Origin: Colwellia sp. 75C3
GTDB taxonomy: Bacteria; Pseudomonadota; Gammaproteobacteria; Enterobacterales; Alteromonadaceae
NCBI RefSeq assembly: GCF_002836255.1
Contig: NZ_PJAU01000047.1
Location: 62,001-126,000 of the forward strand
Reading direction: 5' to 3'
Length of the DNA: 64,000 bases
A program made the translations under genes and the position numbers. Below the pieces are notes generated by a model that did no database searches, was not told where the DNA came from, and saw nothing but the letters and a program-made list of their open reading frames with translations. Shown one piece after another: positions 39,269 to 48,729 of the stretch. How positions within the stretch are numbered: position 1 is the stretch's first letter; each line of letters starts with the position of its first letter.

Positions 39269-40159
39269 ATGTTCACTAGTGTAAAAAATTCAATGCCAAT
39301 GAGTGTTTGGTATATGTTGATCTCGGCGTTAGGTTTTGCCTTAATGGCGGCCTGTGTAAAAGAGGTTAGCGGTTTAGGTATTCCAGTACTTGAAATTGTT
39401 GCTGCAAGGGCAATCGTCTCGGGCATTATTAGTTATGCTGACATTAAGCGTAAAAAAATCTCTCTATGGGGACATAATAAAATATTACTGATTGCACGTG
39501 GTACTGTCGGATCGTTTGCGCTGATGTTTGTTTATTATGCGGTAACAACGTTGCCTTTGGCAGAAGCTACGGTATTACAATATTTGCATCCTGTGTTTAC
39601 CGCTGTGCTGGCATTGTATTTTTTGAAAGAAACCATACAACGCTCAACCATCGCTTGTATCGTTATCAGTTTGCTTGGTTTATTCATCATTATTCAACCT
39701 AATTTAGTTCAGCCGAATTTACAATTAGACAGTGTCGTTCAGTATCCGTGGATTAGTATAGGTGCAGGCGTATTGGGGGCATTTGGTAGTGCAGTGGCTT
39801 ATATTATTATCAAAAAACTGACTAAAACTGATGACAGCTCAGTCATTATCTTTTATTTCCCACTGGTTGCCTTTCCCATTTCTATGATCATGCTAGGTAG
39901 TGACTTTGTTATGCCGAGTTTAGCGGCGACAGGTTTACTCATTTTAGTGGGGATATTCACCCAAGTAGGGCAGGTAGGATTAACCAAAGCACTGCACAGC
40001 GCTGATGCTAATAAAGCAACGGCTTATGCTTATGTGCAAGTATTGTTTTCAGTGTTTATTGGTTGGGCATACTTTAGTGAAGTACCTATGGCTACCACTA
40101 TTATCGGCGGGGGCTTAATTATGGTTGGTGCATTAATAAATGTATTTTGGAAGCGATAG
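39269..40159 (+). CDS. EamA/DMT-superfamily transporter
   Basis: 296 aa, ten predicted membrane spans arranged as two EamA repeats. First repeat begins MSVWYMLISALGFALMAACVKEV, with YYAVTTLPLAEATVLQYLHPVFTAVLALYFLKE typical of RhaT/YdcZ-like exporters. The second repeat begins around residue 165 and ends ATTIIGGGLIMVGALINVFWKR. A metabolite or drug exporter of the inner membrane; substrate cannot be inferred. Monocistronic by spacing. Confidence 0.88.
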   Translation: MFTSVKNSMPMSVWYMLISALGFALMAACVKEVSGLGIPVLEIVAARAIVSGIISYADIKRKKISLWGHNKILLIARGTVGSFALMFVYYAVTTLPLAEATVLQYLHPVFTAVLALYFLKETIQRSTIACIVISLLGLFIIIQPNLVQPNLQLDSVVQYPWISIGAGVLGAFGSAVAYIIIKKLTKTDDSSVIIFYFPLVAFPISMIMLGSDFVMPSLAATGLLILVGIFTQVGQVGLTKALHSADANKATAYAYVQVLFSVFIGWAYFSEVPMATTIIGGGLIMVGALINVFWKR

Positions 40160-40319
40160 CAAGTACCACCCGTTGTGACAACACTTTGTAAATTTGCTAG
40201 CTAGCGTTCCGTCGGATTTAGTTAAAAAATTGTAAATTTATATCATTAGTGTTTGAAGTCCCTTACTATTGGCGTTTAGGATAAATCCCCTGTATAAAAA
40301 TAATAACAGAGTAAATCAA

Positions 40320-42002
40320 ATGGTTAAATAGATTTTTTAAATGGATAGGACTGTCCCTATTAACGCTAATATTACTAGGCGGTGCATTTGCATCGCATGA
40401 ATGGTATGCCGAAAAACCCTTCATGCTACGAGCATTTCTTGATAGAACAGTAGTAAAACAAGCCTTTGATAGCCCAGAAATGCTGACATCTCTAGGTTTT
40501 TTGGAGTCCATAGGTATTACGGGGCATAATGCTAAACTTGATGATAATCGGCCAGAAAAGACTGATGCTCTTTTTGCTGAGATGAAAACGGTACATCAAA
40601 CATTACTATCCTATGATGATAGTGGCTTAGATGAATCGCAGTTATTATCCAAAGAAATTACCCTGTATTTGCTCGACTTAATAAAGTAAAAGTTAAATTT
40701 TCTCAAAGTCTTGAAGGTTTAAAACTACGTGAAGAAAAAGGTATTCTTCCTCCACGTTTTGTTATTGACCGTGTACTTGAAGAAATGACAGCGTTTGTGA
40801 GCAAACCTGTTGAAGAAAACATTCTGTATTCATCATTACAAAAAAAATTATCTGAAGCAGAAGGCGTTTCTACTGCAGATCAAACCAGACTATTAAATTT
40901 AGCCAAAGAGGAGATTATTGCCTCTGTACATCCTGCCTATCAATTGTTTATAGATTACTTTGAAAGAGTCGCCGATAAAGCCACCACAGATGACGGCTTA
41001 TGGAAGCTACCTGATGGTGATAAAGTCTATGCGCAATCACTTAAATTTTTTACTACCACAGACTATAGTGCTGATTATATTCATGACACTGGTCTAAGCG
41101 AAGTTGATCGAATTCAACTAGAAATATTGACTATTTTAGAAAAAGAGAATTATGATATTAGTCAAGGATTCACCGCTGCGATTGAAACTTTAGCCGCTAA
41201 AGATGAATTCTACTACCCAGATACCAAAGAGGGTAGAGAACAAATATTAGTGGATTATCAAACCATTCTTGATGAAATCAATGTTGGTTTAGATTCAGCT
41301 TTCCGTATTCGTCCTGAGGCGAGTATGAAGGTGCGTAGAATCCCTGAGTTTAAAGAAAAAACAGCGCCTGGTGCTTATTACCAACAGCCTTCAATTGACG
41401 GAAGTAGACCGGGCATGTTCTTTGCTAACTTATACGATATCAAAGCAACACCCAAGTACAGTATGAGAACCCTTGCATATCACGAAGGTATTCCAGGTCA
41501 TCATTTTCAAATTGCCATAGCAATGGAATTAGAAGGTATGCCACTGTTTCGTCGCATGTCACCTTTCACGGCTTATACTGAAGGTTGGGCATTATATACT
41601 GAACGTCTAGCGTGGGATTTAGGTTTTCAAGATGACCCTTTTGACAATGTAGGTCGTTTATAGGCTGAGTTATTTCGTGCGGTACGCTTAGTTGTTGATA
41701 CCGGCATTCATCATAAACGCTGGACTCGACAAGAAGCAATTGACTATATGGTAGCTAATACTGCTATGGTTAAAAGTGATGTTGTTTCAGAAATTGAGCG
41801 TTACATCGTTATGCCAGGACAAGCCACTTCGTATAAAGTGGGCATGATGAAAATGTTAGAGTTACGAGAGAAAGCTAAATCTAGCCTGGGTGATAAGTTT
41901 GATTTACGAGACTTTCATGATGTGATTCTAAAAAATGGCGCGGTTCCATTAGATATCTTAACGCGTTTAGTTGATCAATATATAGCAGGTAAAAATAAGT
42001 AA
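40320..42002 (+). pseudogene. Broken DUF885 family (HExxH-like) peptidase gene
   Basis: Pieces of one DUF885 protein lie in order but in changing frames. Lesions seen: (1) the N-terminus (WIGLSLLTLILLGGAFASHEW) is in a frame with no start, while ATG 40320 hits TAG after three codons; (2) near 40668-40672 the frame changes and the segment expected between ITLYLL and ARLNKVKVKFSQ is missing, a frameshifting deletion; (3) TAG at 41661-41663 interrupts GRL-AELFRAVRL, most simply a CAG-to-TAG change. The metal site YHEGIPGHHFQIA and ALYTERLAWDLG is preserved in the middle piece (40785-41663), and the C-terminal piece ends at 42002. Not expected to make a working enzyme. Confidence 0.88.
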
Positions 42003-42021
42003 TTAACAGTCAGTACTTATA

Positions 42022-42051
42022 AAAAAAAGCGGAGTTTAGCTCCGTTTTTTT
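42022..42051. terminator. Terminator after the DUF885 pseudogene
   Basis: CGGAG (42030-42034) and CTCCG (42040-42044) form a short stem inside an A8 ... T7 context (GCGGAGTTTAGCTCCGTTTTTTT), usable in both directions. Confidence 0.75.
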
Positions 42052-42102
42052 ATGCCTGTTCTATATTGATTTAATATCAGTTAGGCAGGCGGTTTATGAG
42101 GA

Positions 42103-42540
42103 GATATGAGGTTTAGATTGCCCTAACCTACAAGTATTGATAGTCCTAATAAAAATAGCGTTGTTATGGTCGCCGCTACGTTTTCGGATACATTTTTCGG
42201 AAAACTACCAATACTTGATTTATGTTTGAAAGCGCCAACCAGTAAAAATTGATAGCGGTAAATGAATTAAGGCAATAAGGCTTAGTGTCTCCAGTATAGC
42301 CATTAACAAATACAGCAAAATTAATGAGTTGCTCGTCAGCATAAATAATGTGTAAACCTGATTGTTGAGTTCAATGCCAACAGCTAGTTGACAGGTTTTA
42401 CGGCCAACACTGCCATCAGCGTTACCAGGCAAACTAGCGATAAATATTCCAACGTTAAGACTACATGAGTACCGACAACCATCAACAGCCCAAAACCTAT
42501 GCTAGGGGTAATTAAACACAATCAAGGCAGACGATTTAGC
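42103..42540 (-). pseudogene. Possible decayed membrane-protein gene
   Basis: No intact frame, but consecutive stretches on the - strand read like a hydrophobic protein in shifting frames: SIGFGLLMVVGTHVVLTLEY, then YLLMAILETLSLIALIHLPL, then LLVGAFKHKSSIGSF and TTLFLLGLSILVG before a stop. At least one stop and two frameshifts separate them. I cannot name the family. Could be chance hydrophobic AT-rich sequence. Confidence 0.25.
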
Positions 42541-42784
42541 CATTAGGTATAAGTGACAATAATCATCAAGCCAATAATGGCTAGTCCATTATTGATTTCT
42601 CTACTCTGTTCTCAATTTATTACACTAAATAGCTATCACCGATCATAAGTGAATGGATATAGTGAATTATCAATAATATTAAATTAAAACTTTCATATAT
42701 TGAAACTTTACCTAAACTAGTGAACGTCGAGTTATATAAATACCATTTTAAATATGTATATAAACATTATGTAAAGGAATGCAA

Positions 42785-45283
42785 ATGAATAAAAACATTA
42801 CAATCTCACTACTAGCGGCAGCGATTTTATCTGGCTGTGGTAGTGACTCCACTTCCACTGTGGTTGAAGATATAGCAGCTATAATACCAGTAGTTAATAG
42901 TGCTCCCAAAGCAATGAGTGATACGGCTTTAGTGCAAAATAATGAAATAACAACGATTGATGTATTAGCGAATGATACAGATGAAGATGATGATCAACTA
43001 ACTATTTCATCTATTATTAATCAGCCTCAAAGTGGTACGGTAGAAATTGTTAATAATCAAATAGTTTATACACCTCAAGCAGATGTTGCGACATCAGAAA
43101 CTATCACTTATGAAGTTTCTGATGGTGAATTAACCGCAGAGGCTAGCATTGAAGTAACTGTAAACCATACCATGACACTATCAGGCCTGGTTACAGACTC
43201 CCCTATTGCCAACGCATTAGTATCAATTACCATTGGCGACGACGTATTTGAAGTTGAAGCGGATGCACAGGGCAACTATACCTTACCAATTACTATTAAT
43301 GATATGTCAGCACTTATTTTCATTAATGCCAAAGGTAATCCCGCCAACGGTCAAGAAAATGTAGAATTAATTGCTGTAGCGGGTAAAACCAGTACGCTAC
43401 TAGCATCAGTTGATGATAATCGTCAGTTAACTAATGATGAAAATAATACAACCAATGTTACCCACGTATCTACGGCAACGTACTTATTGGTAAAAGATCG
43501 AAGTGAGAGTGGTGAGATTGCTAACGAAGAAGAATTTAACGAGTTGGCCGGTGAGATTAGCACTGAAGAACTTATTGAAACCGCTGGTTTTATTAAATTA
43601 CTCGTTGACAATACTGACTTTGAAATACCTGAAGGTGAAACCGTCTTATCTATTTTAGATACTGAAGCGGTGGAAGGTGAAACGTCAACAACCAGTGACG
43701 CGATTGAAGAATACTTAGTCGAAAGTGAACTTGTTGATGAAAATGGTGAACCAACTGAAGCGTTTGAAGTCGCTTTGGAAGCCGCAGTAGAAGAAACTAT
43801 CTCTGATCCAAATGTTGTTGAGCAATTTAATACAGACAGCATTGCTGGAAAAGTCATGATCGATTTATATGGCGCCAAAGAAGGTTGGAATGAATATAGT
43901 GGTACCGGTCTTAATTTTTCAGTTGACGGTACGGGTAAAAGTTATAGTTTCCGAAACAACAGTAATAGTATGGCTGGAGTAAGTAATTTTACTTGGGCAG
44001 TTGTTGGAGGTGGCCTTAATGTTGTTTATTTAGATGGATTTTATGAAAACACCGTTTATAGTAAATACCCATATGGTGATTTAGTAACCAATCATAATAT
44101 TGCACAATCAGTAGTTGATGAATTAGTTACAGCTACAGATGCTGGCTTAATGGATAACTTTGTCCAATTGGAAATGATTTCGGGTAATAGCACAGAACGT
44201 TCTGTTTTACTGGCAAGTACACCAACCAGTTATCAAGTGAATGTCAGCGGTGAGTCTTTTACTGAATTAACATTACCTGCTGGTGTTGACTGGAAAGATG
44301 CAACGCCAAGAACAACAGAAACGTTTTCTCGAAATCAGATTTTAGTACATACACCAAACAGCGCATTTATAGGTAAAACTATTGATGATCTTGCCGGTGA
44401 CTGGGTGCTAAATTTCGATGCGACGGTTACTGATTATAATAACCTAGAAGAAATGACTGAAGTAATGAGTGATTTGGTGACTATTAAAGGCACAGTAGCG
44501 GTTGCTCAGTTTGCTAAGCAAGAGTTCACGGCTTCACTTAACGAAGGTGTATTAGCGTTAACGAATAAAAATGTAACCTATAAATTTACACCATTTAGCT
44601 CAGAAGGTAAGGGACATCTTACAAAAATAGAAAAATGGCTTGATAACGAATTAGAATTTGTTGTCGCAAGACAAATAGCACAGTTTGATGATAGCTCTGC
44701 TGCCTTTACAAAAAACTTAGCTACCGAGCTACCTCAAGTACATTTAGCTTATATAAATGGCAGTATAGACGATGTTTGGGACGGTGATAAACTTAACTTT
44801 TTAGATGTTTGGGGCTATCACTTTGCCGCAGATGGAACATTAAATAGAGGGATTAGCGGTATGGCTGGCGAAAATAGCTGGGATGAATTTGATGTTGATC
44901 ATTTTTACTTAGGTGATAACCGTTGGATTTGGGATACTAGTGGCCGTCAAGTAAATATGTATAGAGTTGATGAATGGAATGATAGACATCGTACTTGGGA
45001 AGTTATCTCGGTAGATGAGCAAGGTCGAGCGTTAGTTTTTGAACATTCAGTTTCTGGTTGGGATAGAGATGGAGATGGTGATATTGAGGATAACGAGATA
45101 GGACAATATATTCGCCCTCGTATTAATACCATCATGCTTGATGATTTAAGCCGCTGGGAAGATGAGTGGCAAACCACTATTGATGTCGGCCTCTTTACAC
45201 CGATAGTTGAAGGAGCCAAAACTCAGCCAACTAAAGTAACAAAAAAAGTAACAAAAAAACAAAGAGAAATACCTGCACATTAA
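42785..45283 (+). CDS. Large surface lipoprotein with cadherin/VCBS-like and calcium-loop motifs
   Basis: 832 aa from ATG 42785, which has AAGGA at ideal spacing; the ATG two codons earlier is too close. Signal with lipobox LSGC (AAAILSGCGSD). Residues about 40-125 form a cadherin-like/Ig-like repeat (VLANDTDEDDDQLTISSI ... ITYEVSDGELTAEASIEVTV). About 130-200 looks like a carboxypeptidase-regulatory-type beta domain (GLVTDSPIANALVSI ... DAQGNYTLPI). The middle and C-terminal parts are not recognised. An EF-hand-like DRDGDGDIEDNE lies near the end, followed by a Lys/Thr-rich tail. Likely an outer-membrane or exported protein; function unknown. Confidence 0.8.
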   Translation: MNKNITISLLAAAILSGCGSDSTSTVVEDIAAIIPVVNSAPKAMSDTALVQNNEITTIDVLANDTDEDDDQLTISSIINQPQSGTVEIVNNQIVYTPQADVATSETITYEVSDGELTAEASIEVTVNHTMTLSGLVTDSPIANALVSITIGDDVFEVEADAQGNYTLPITINDMSALIFINAKGNPANGQENVELIAVAGKTSTLLASVDDNRQLTNDENNTTNVTHVSTATYLLVKDRSESGEIANEEEFNELAGEISTEELIETAGFIKLLVDNTDFEIPEGETVLSILDTEAVEGETSTTSDAIEEYLVESELVDENGEPTEAFEVALEAAVEETISDPNVVEQFNTDSIAGKVMIDLYGAKEGWNEYSGTGLNFSVDGTGKSYSFRNNSNSMAGVSNFTWAVVGGGLNVVYLDGFYENTVYSKYPYGDLVTNHNIAQSVVDELVTATDAGLMDNFVQLEMISGNSTERSVLLASTPTSYQVNVSGESFTELTLPAGVDWKDATPRTTETFSRNQILVHTPNSAFIGKTIDDLAGDWVLNFDATVTDYNNLEEMTEVMSDLVTIKGTVAVAQFAKQEFTASLNEGVLALTNKNVTYKFTPFSSEGKGHLTKIEKWLDNELEFVVARQIAQFDDSSAAFTKNLATELPQVHLAYINGSIDDVWDGDKLNFLDVWGYHFAADGTLNRGISGMAGENSWDEFDVDHFYLGDNRWIWDTSGRQVNMYRVDEWNDRHRTWEVISVDEQGRALVFEHSVSGWDRDGDGDIEDNEIGQYIRPRINTIMLDDLSRWEDEWQTTIDVGLFTPIVEGAKTQPTKVTKKVTKKQREIPAH

Positions 45284-45306
45284 TAATGTAGTAAGTTAAA
45301 GAGGAC

Positions 45307-45335
45307 AAAGGCGCTCATTCAAGCGCCTTTTTTTT
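45307..45335 (+). terminator. Intrinsic terminator
   Basis: AAGGCGCT (45308-45315) pairs with AGCGCCTT (45322-45329) and runs into T8. It ends the lipoprotein transcript. Confidence 0.85.
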
Positions 45336-45358
45336 GCCGGTAATTTTTCATATAAAAG

Positions 45359-45574
45359 CTATTTTTTACTTTTAAAAATAGCTTTTATTTTCAGCCAAGC
45401 TTCCTTGCCTAATAAGGCAATAGCAGCGATAAATAAAACCTCACCAGAAATAATCAGCCCAGTGCTTGTTGTTACCATTTCACTGTTGGAAATATCCATA
45501 AATGGTAGTGCAATAATAACGCTCCAAGCCACAAAAGATAGAACTAAGCAGATATAGCCAGTTATTTTTTTCAA
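45359..45574 (-). CDS. Small two-span membrane protein (transporter-suffix type)
   Basis: 71 aa from TTG 45574, supported by AAGGA 6 bp upstream; an in-frame ATG at 45595 has no ribosome site. Two hydrophobic spans (ITGYICLVLSFVAWSVIIAL and ISGEVLFIAAIALLG) around a short loop, with a basic C-terminus (KAIFKSKK). It resembles the short transporter suffix family found beside or fused to transporters, but no transporter is adjacent. Function unknown. Confidence 0.65.
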   Translation of the reverse strand: MKKITGYICLVLSFVAWSVIIALPFMDISNSEMVTTSTGLIISGEVLFIAAIALLGKEAWLKIKAIFKSKK

Positions 45575-45730
45575 AATAATTCCTTCATTATGCATATTTC
45601 ATTCTAATTTATATTGGCTAAAGTACGATTGTAAATTACTGACCAAAGGGATGTACTTTTGACAACGTTACCAACTCTTCTCTCACACCCGTTAATTGCT
45701 TGGCGTAGATAGTTAAACTCTTTAAACCGA

Positions 45731-46294
45731 CTAATAAACGTGATTGTACCTGTGAGAATCTATTATCAAGTGTTGGATCCCAAGCTTGCGCCAAAAATCA
45801 TCTACATTTTGAATAATGGCATGTAACGGTAACCAGGTAAGGTGACTGTTTTTGGCGGCATAACCTTTCAATAATGAAATAGGATTACTACCACCACTAG
45901 AGGCTGAAACACCGATGGCAAAAGCCGGTTTGTGACCTAGCGGTAAACCGTTGGCAGAGCCATTAGCGGTTAATAGTAATAAATTAACAAGGGCAGGGGG
46001 GATCATACCGCCCCATTCAGGCGCTATAAAAACCACCGCATCACAGGCGTATAATTGACTTAACACCTCATCTTTATTGCTAGCTAAAGTTGTTGAGTCG
46101 TCTCTACCTGAACCCTCTCTAGCGACACCATAATGGTCTAATAAAAAAGGGTAACGTGATAAATCCAACACGGATGAGTTAACACCTTGCATATCATTCA
46201 ATATGTTTTTTTGCACATATTTTGCGACATCAAAACTTTTAGACTCATCTCTTTGGCTACTACTTACAACTAGAATATTCAATGACATCTCCAT
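45731..46294 (-). CDS. NAD(P)H-dependent FMN reductase family protein
   Basis: 187 aa, flavodoxin-like fold. The phosphate-binding loop SSSQRDESKSFDVA and the APEWGGMIPPALVNLL segment (family SPEYNGSIPGALKN-like) support the call; GVSASSGGS follows. Such enzymes reduce FMN, quinones, azo dyes or metals using NAD(P)H. Start choice between two close ATGs is uncertain. A VOC-family gene precedes it by 23 bp, so the two may be co-transcribed. Confidence 0.82.
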   Translation of the reverse strand: MEMSLNILVVSSSQRDESKSFDVAKYVQKNILNDMQGVNSSVLDLSRYPFLLDHYGVAREGSGRDDSTTLASNKDEVLSQLYACDAVVFIAPEWGGMIPPALVNLLLLTANGSANGLPLGHKPAFAIGVSASSGGSNPISLLKGYAAKNSHLTWLPLHAIIQNVDDFWRKLGIQHLIIDSHRYNHVY

Positions 46295-46317
46295 TAGGCA
46301 TAACGACTTAACAGCTC

Positions 46318-46707
46318 TTATTGTTTAGCCAAGGTTTTAGTAAAATCTGCATAATATTTAAATTCAAGAACATTGCCACTTGGGTCTTTAACTATAAACT
46401 TACCCGATTCACCTTCTTTTTCTGTATTTCTTATTGTCGCAGGTAAAATAATCTCTATGGCATTATCTTCACATTTCTGTACTACAGCTGACCACTCATT
46501 TTTGTTCAAAATAGGACCAAAATGATTTATTTGAAAGGCAGGTAACTTTTCAGAAGCTTGATGAATAGTGAGTTGATGACCAAAAAAAAGTATATCAAAC
46601 CAAGTTTCATTATCTCGACCTAACGAGCAACCTAAAGTATCTATATAAAAAGAACGCGCTAGCTCTTTATCGGGCACGACAAAGGATAAATGAAAAGGAT
46701 GGATCAT
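46318..46707 (-). CDS. VOC (glyoxalase/bleomycin resistance/dioxygenase) superfamily protein
   Basis: 129 aa, two beta-alpha-beta-beta-beta modules. Putative metal ligands are His in PFHLSFVVPD, His in GHQLTIHQ and Glu in GNVLEFKYY. KDPSGNVLEFK is the usual VOC end motif. Substrate and activity cannot be told. Upstream ribosome site TTAGGAGTGAATA is good. Confidence 0.85.
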   Translation of the reverse strand: MIHPFHLSFVVPDKELARSFYIDTLGCSLGRDNETWFDILFFGHQLTIHQASEKLPAFQINHFGPILNKNEWSAVVQKCEDNAIEIILPATIRNTEKEGESGKFIVKDPSGNVLEFKYYADFTKTLAKQ

Positions 46708-46763
46708 AAATATTCACTCCTAATTGTGAGTAACGATAGTAGGTAAACAATCAGTAATAGCTG

Positions 46764-47219
46764 TTATTTTGTTAAACGTTGTTTAAGACATATTTGATAG
46801 CCAAATAAATACAACAGCCCTGCAATAAGCCAGACAATACCTACGTAAAAAACAACATCATTCACTTTTTCGGGATGGCGAAACCATAATTGTAACGGCA
46901 AAACACCGCGAATAATACATAAGGTCGCTATAGTATAAATGGCATAGTTTACCATTGGCAGTTTATCTAGTGTGTTACTGGTAAATCCCGCGCCAGCTAA
47001 GGCATAAAGACCTAGCACAACAAAAATACCAGAGGCGAATAGAGTACCTATTGGTGCTAAATACGTACCATTCATAGCCGATTCTACAATGAGTGCTGGC
47101 GCCATTTGTGCGGCATAACATTGGGGACCAAAATAAATACAAGATAGGTGCGCAGCAGCTGTGCCCATCGCTATTAATGCAGCGAAAACTAAAAATAGTA
47201 TGCCAAATTGTGGTTTCAC
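46764..47219 (-). CDS. Hypothetical four-span membrane protein
   Basis: 151 aa with four hydrophobic spans (about 6-26, 57-77, 88-106 and 122-142). Features: CIYFGPQCYAAQMAPALIVESA between spans 1 and 2 with two Cys, and LPLQLWFRHPEK before span 4. I do not recognise a family. It precedes the VOC and FMN-reductase genes on the same strand with a 56-bp gap. Confidence 0.65.
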   Translation of the reverse strand: MKPQFGILFLVFAALIAMGTAAAHLSCIYFGPQCYAAQMAPALIVESAMNGTYLAPIGTLFASGIFVVLGLYALAGAGFTSNTLDKLPMVNYAIYTIATLCIIRGVLPLQLWFRHPEKVNDVVFYVGIVWLIAGLLYLFGYQICLKQRLTK

Positions 47220-47545
47220 GTTAACTCCATGTCAGTGTGTAGAGAATTATTGAGCAGATGCTTTAGCCATTACATTAGCTATTTGAATGGCTAATTTACA
47301 TGAAACGTTATGGAGTTACACACGATAAAATCAGTTCTTTTTTTATTGTTATTTTGAATGACTTAAAGCGAGGTGAAAGTGAGGTAAGTGACAGGTTTAT
47401 CTTTTTTTGATCTAGACAGCTCACTAAGTATTATTGGATATTCAGTCTTTAGCATTGTTGAGGATAACGGTGTACATCAAAGTGATTTATTCAATCATAT
47501 ACACCAATGTAAGGCCTTAAAATAGTGCCTGTTGACTGGCCTTAG
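47220..47545. other. Non-coding region
   Basis: 326 bp between the four-span membrane protein gene and the Sel1 gene. Only an 8-bp inverted pair TTAGCCAT/ATGGCTAA stands out (around 47265-47295). No gene seen. Confidence 0.4.
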
Positions 47546-48535
47546 TTAATAGTCAGGAGTGCGGCTTTCATTTCTTGCATCGTCAATATCTTCTGAAGAC
47601 ATGCCTTTGCAAGGATACGATGTTTGACCACAAGTACGGCCTCTAATTCTACTTCCCGTTGATGGTGCAAATTTAGCACTGTTTTGCTTTAAACGGACTA
47701 TTAGATTTGTCATAGGATCTTTTATCTTCATTGAGTAAGAATTAACGGTAATAACTTCAATATCAAGGGTAGCATTTAGCTTGTTAATCAATGTTTGCTC
47801 TTCTGTTAACGTACTAGCAGTGAGTTTTCTTGAGTTTTCTTCCAACTCAGAAATTATTTTTTCTAGTCGCTGCCGGCTATCTTTATAATCACCCCTGACT
47901 ACTTTTTCATAATAAAGGGCAGACTTTTTGATATCTTTATCAATGAAGTCTCCTTGTTGATACATTCTTGCGAGGTAATAACTTGCCTCTGCAAAGTAAC
48001 TCTCACTGGCTTGCTCTAGTAAGGTTATGCCTTTTGCTAAGTTACTTTGTTCAAATTCGATGAATGCTCTATTAAACAATACAGGTCCGTAATTTTTCTC
48101 AGCTAATTTATCCAAATATTTATTTGCTAGGCTTAGGTCTTGTTCGACACCAATGCCTTTCTGATATAGCTGTGCCATGATATGAAAAGCGTGCAGGGAG
48201 TACTTAGCAGCATTTGAAGATTCATTATAAGCTGTACGCTTCAGCCAACTTATTGCCTTATCGATATCTTGTTCAACACCGTCGCCATACAAATAGCTAC
48301 TACCTACAACAAGTTGTGATTTAGCATCGCCCCAGCGACCATATTTCTTTAATTGTATTAGTTGATCCTGACAGGCTTGTGATGTACAAATTTTCTGGTA
48401 ATTATTTGTTAAGACTAACAGTTTGTCTTGGGCAGACACTTCAGCCTTAACTTCAGCATGAGTGATAAAAGAAGTCAGTGTTAAGCTAACTCCCGCCAAA
48501 ATAATTAAACCGTTACAAACTGCTCTTAAAGACAT
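47546..48535 (-). CDS. Periplasmic Sel1-like repeat protein
   Basis: 329 aa. Signal peptide (about 1-27, LIILAGVSLTLTSFITHAE). Then Sel1/TPR-like repeats: SQLVVGSSYLYGDGVEQDID, MAQLYQKGIGVEQDLSLANK, and ASYYLARMYQQGDFIDKDIK. A Glu/Lys-rich helix (about 225-260) and a Cys-containing tail (RGRTCGQTSYPCKGM) follow. Sel1 proteins act as protein-protein scaffolds; partner unknown. GGAGTT lies just upstream of the ATG. Confidence 0.8.
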   Translation of the reverse strand: MSLRAVCNGLIILAGVSLTLTSFITHAEVKAEVSAQDKLLVLTNNYQKICTSQACQDQLIQLKKYGRWGDAKSQLVVGSSYLYGDGVEQDIDKAISWLKRTAYNESSNAAKYSLHAFHIMAQLYQKGIGVEQDLSLANKYLDKLAEKNYGPVLFNRAFIEFEQSNLAKGITLLEQASESYFAEASYYLARMYQQGDFIDKDIKKSALYYEKVVRGDYKDSRQRLEKIISELEENSRKLTASTLTEEQTLINKLNATLDIEVITVNSYSMKIKDPMTNLIVRLKQNSAKFAPSTGSRIRGRTCGQTSYPCKGMSSEDIDDARNESRTPDY

Positions 48536-48607
48536 AAATAACTCCTGTAGGTGAATGCTTTTTTAGTACTAGTGACTATTCGTATTAGGCACATAAGCCA
48601 CTTGGCA

Positions 48608-48651
48608 TCACTTTTATAAACTTGCTTAATACGCATAGTTTATAAAAGTGA
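48608..48651. repeat. 15-bp perfect inverted repeat upstream of the Sel1 gene
   Basis: TCACTTTTATAAACT (48608-48622) and AGTTTATAAAAGTGA (48637-48651), 14-nt spacer. It lies between two - strand genes, 73 bp upstream of the Sel1 start. No T-run follows, so an operator is as likely as a terminator. Confidence 0.55.
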
Positions 48652-48729
48652 ATATACAGGCTAACAGGTTTTATTGACAAAAAAACCTGTGGAAAGTCGA
48701 TTCAAGTAAAAACGAGACAAAATAGATAT

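Noticed and set aside
41661..41663. In-frame TAG as recoding (pyrrolysine or readthrough)
   Set aside because: The gene also has a lost start frame and a frameshifting deletion, so ordinary decay explains it better.
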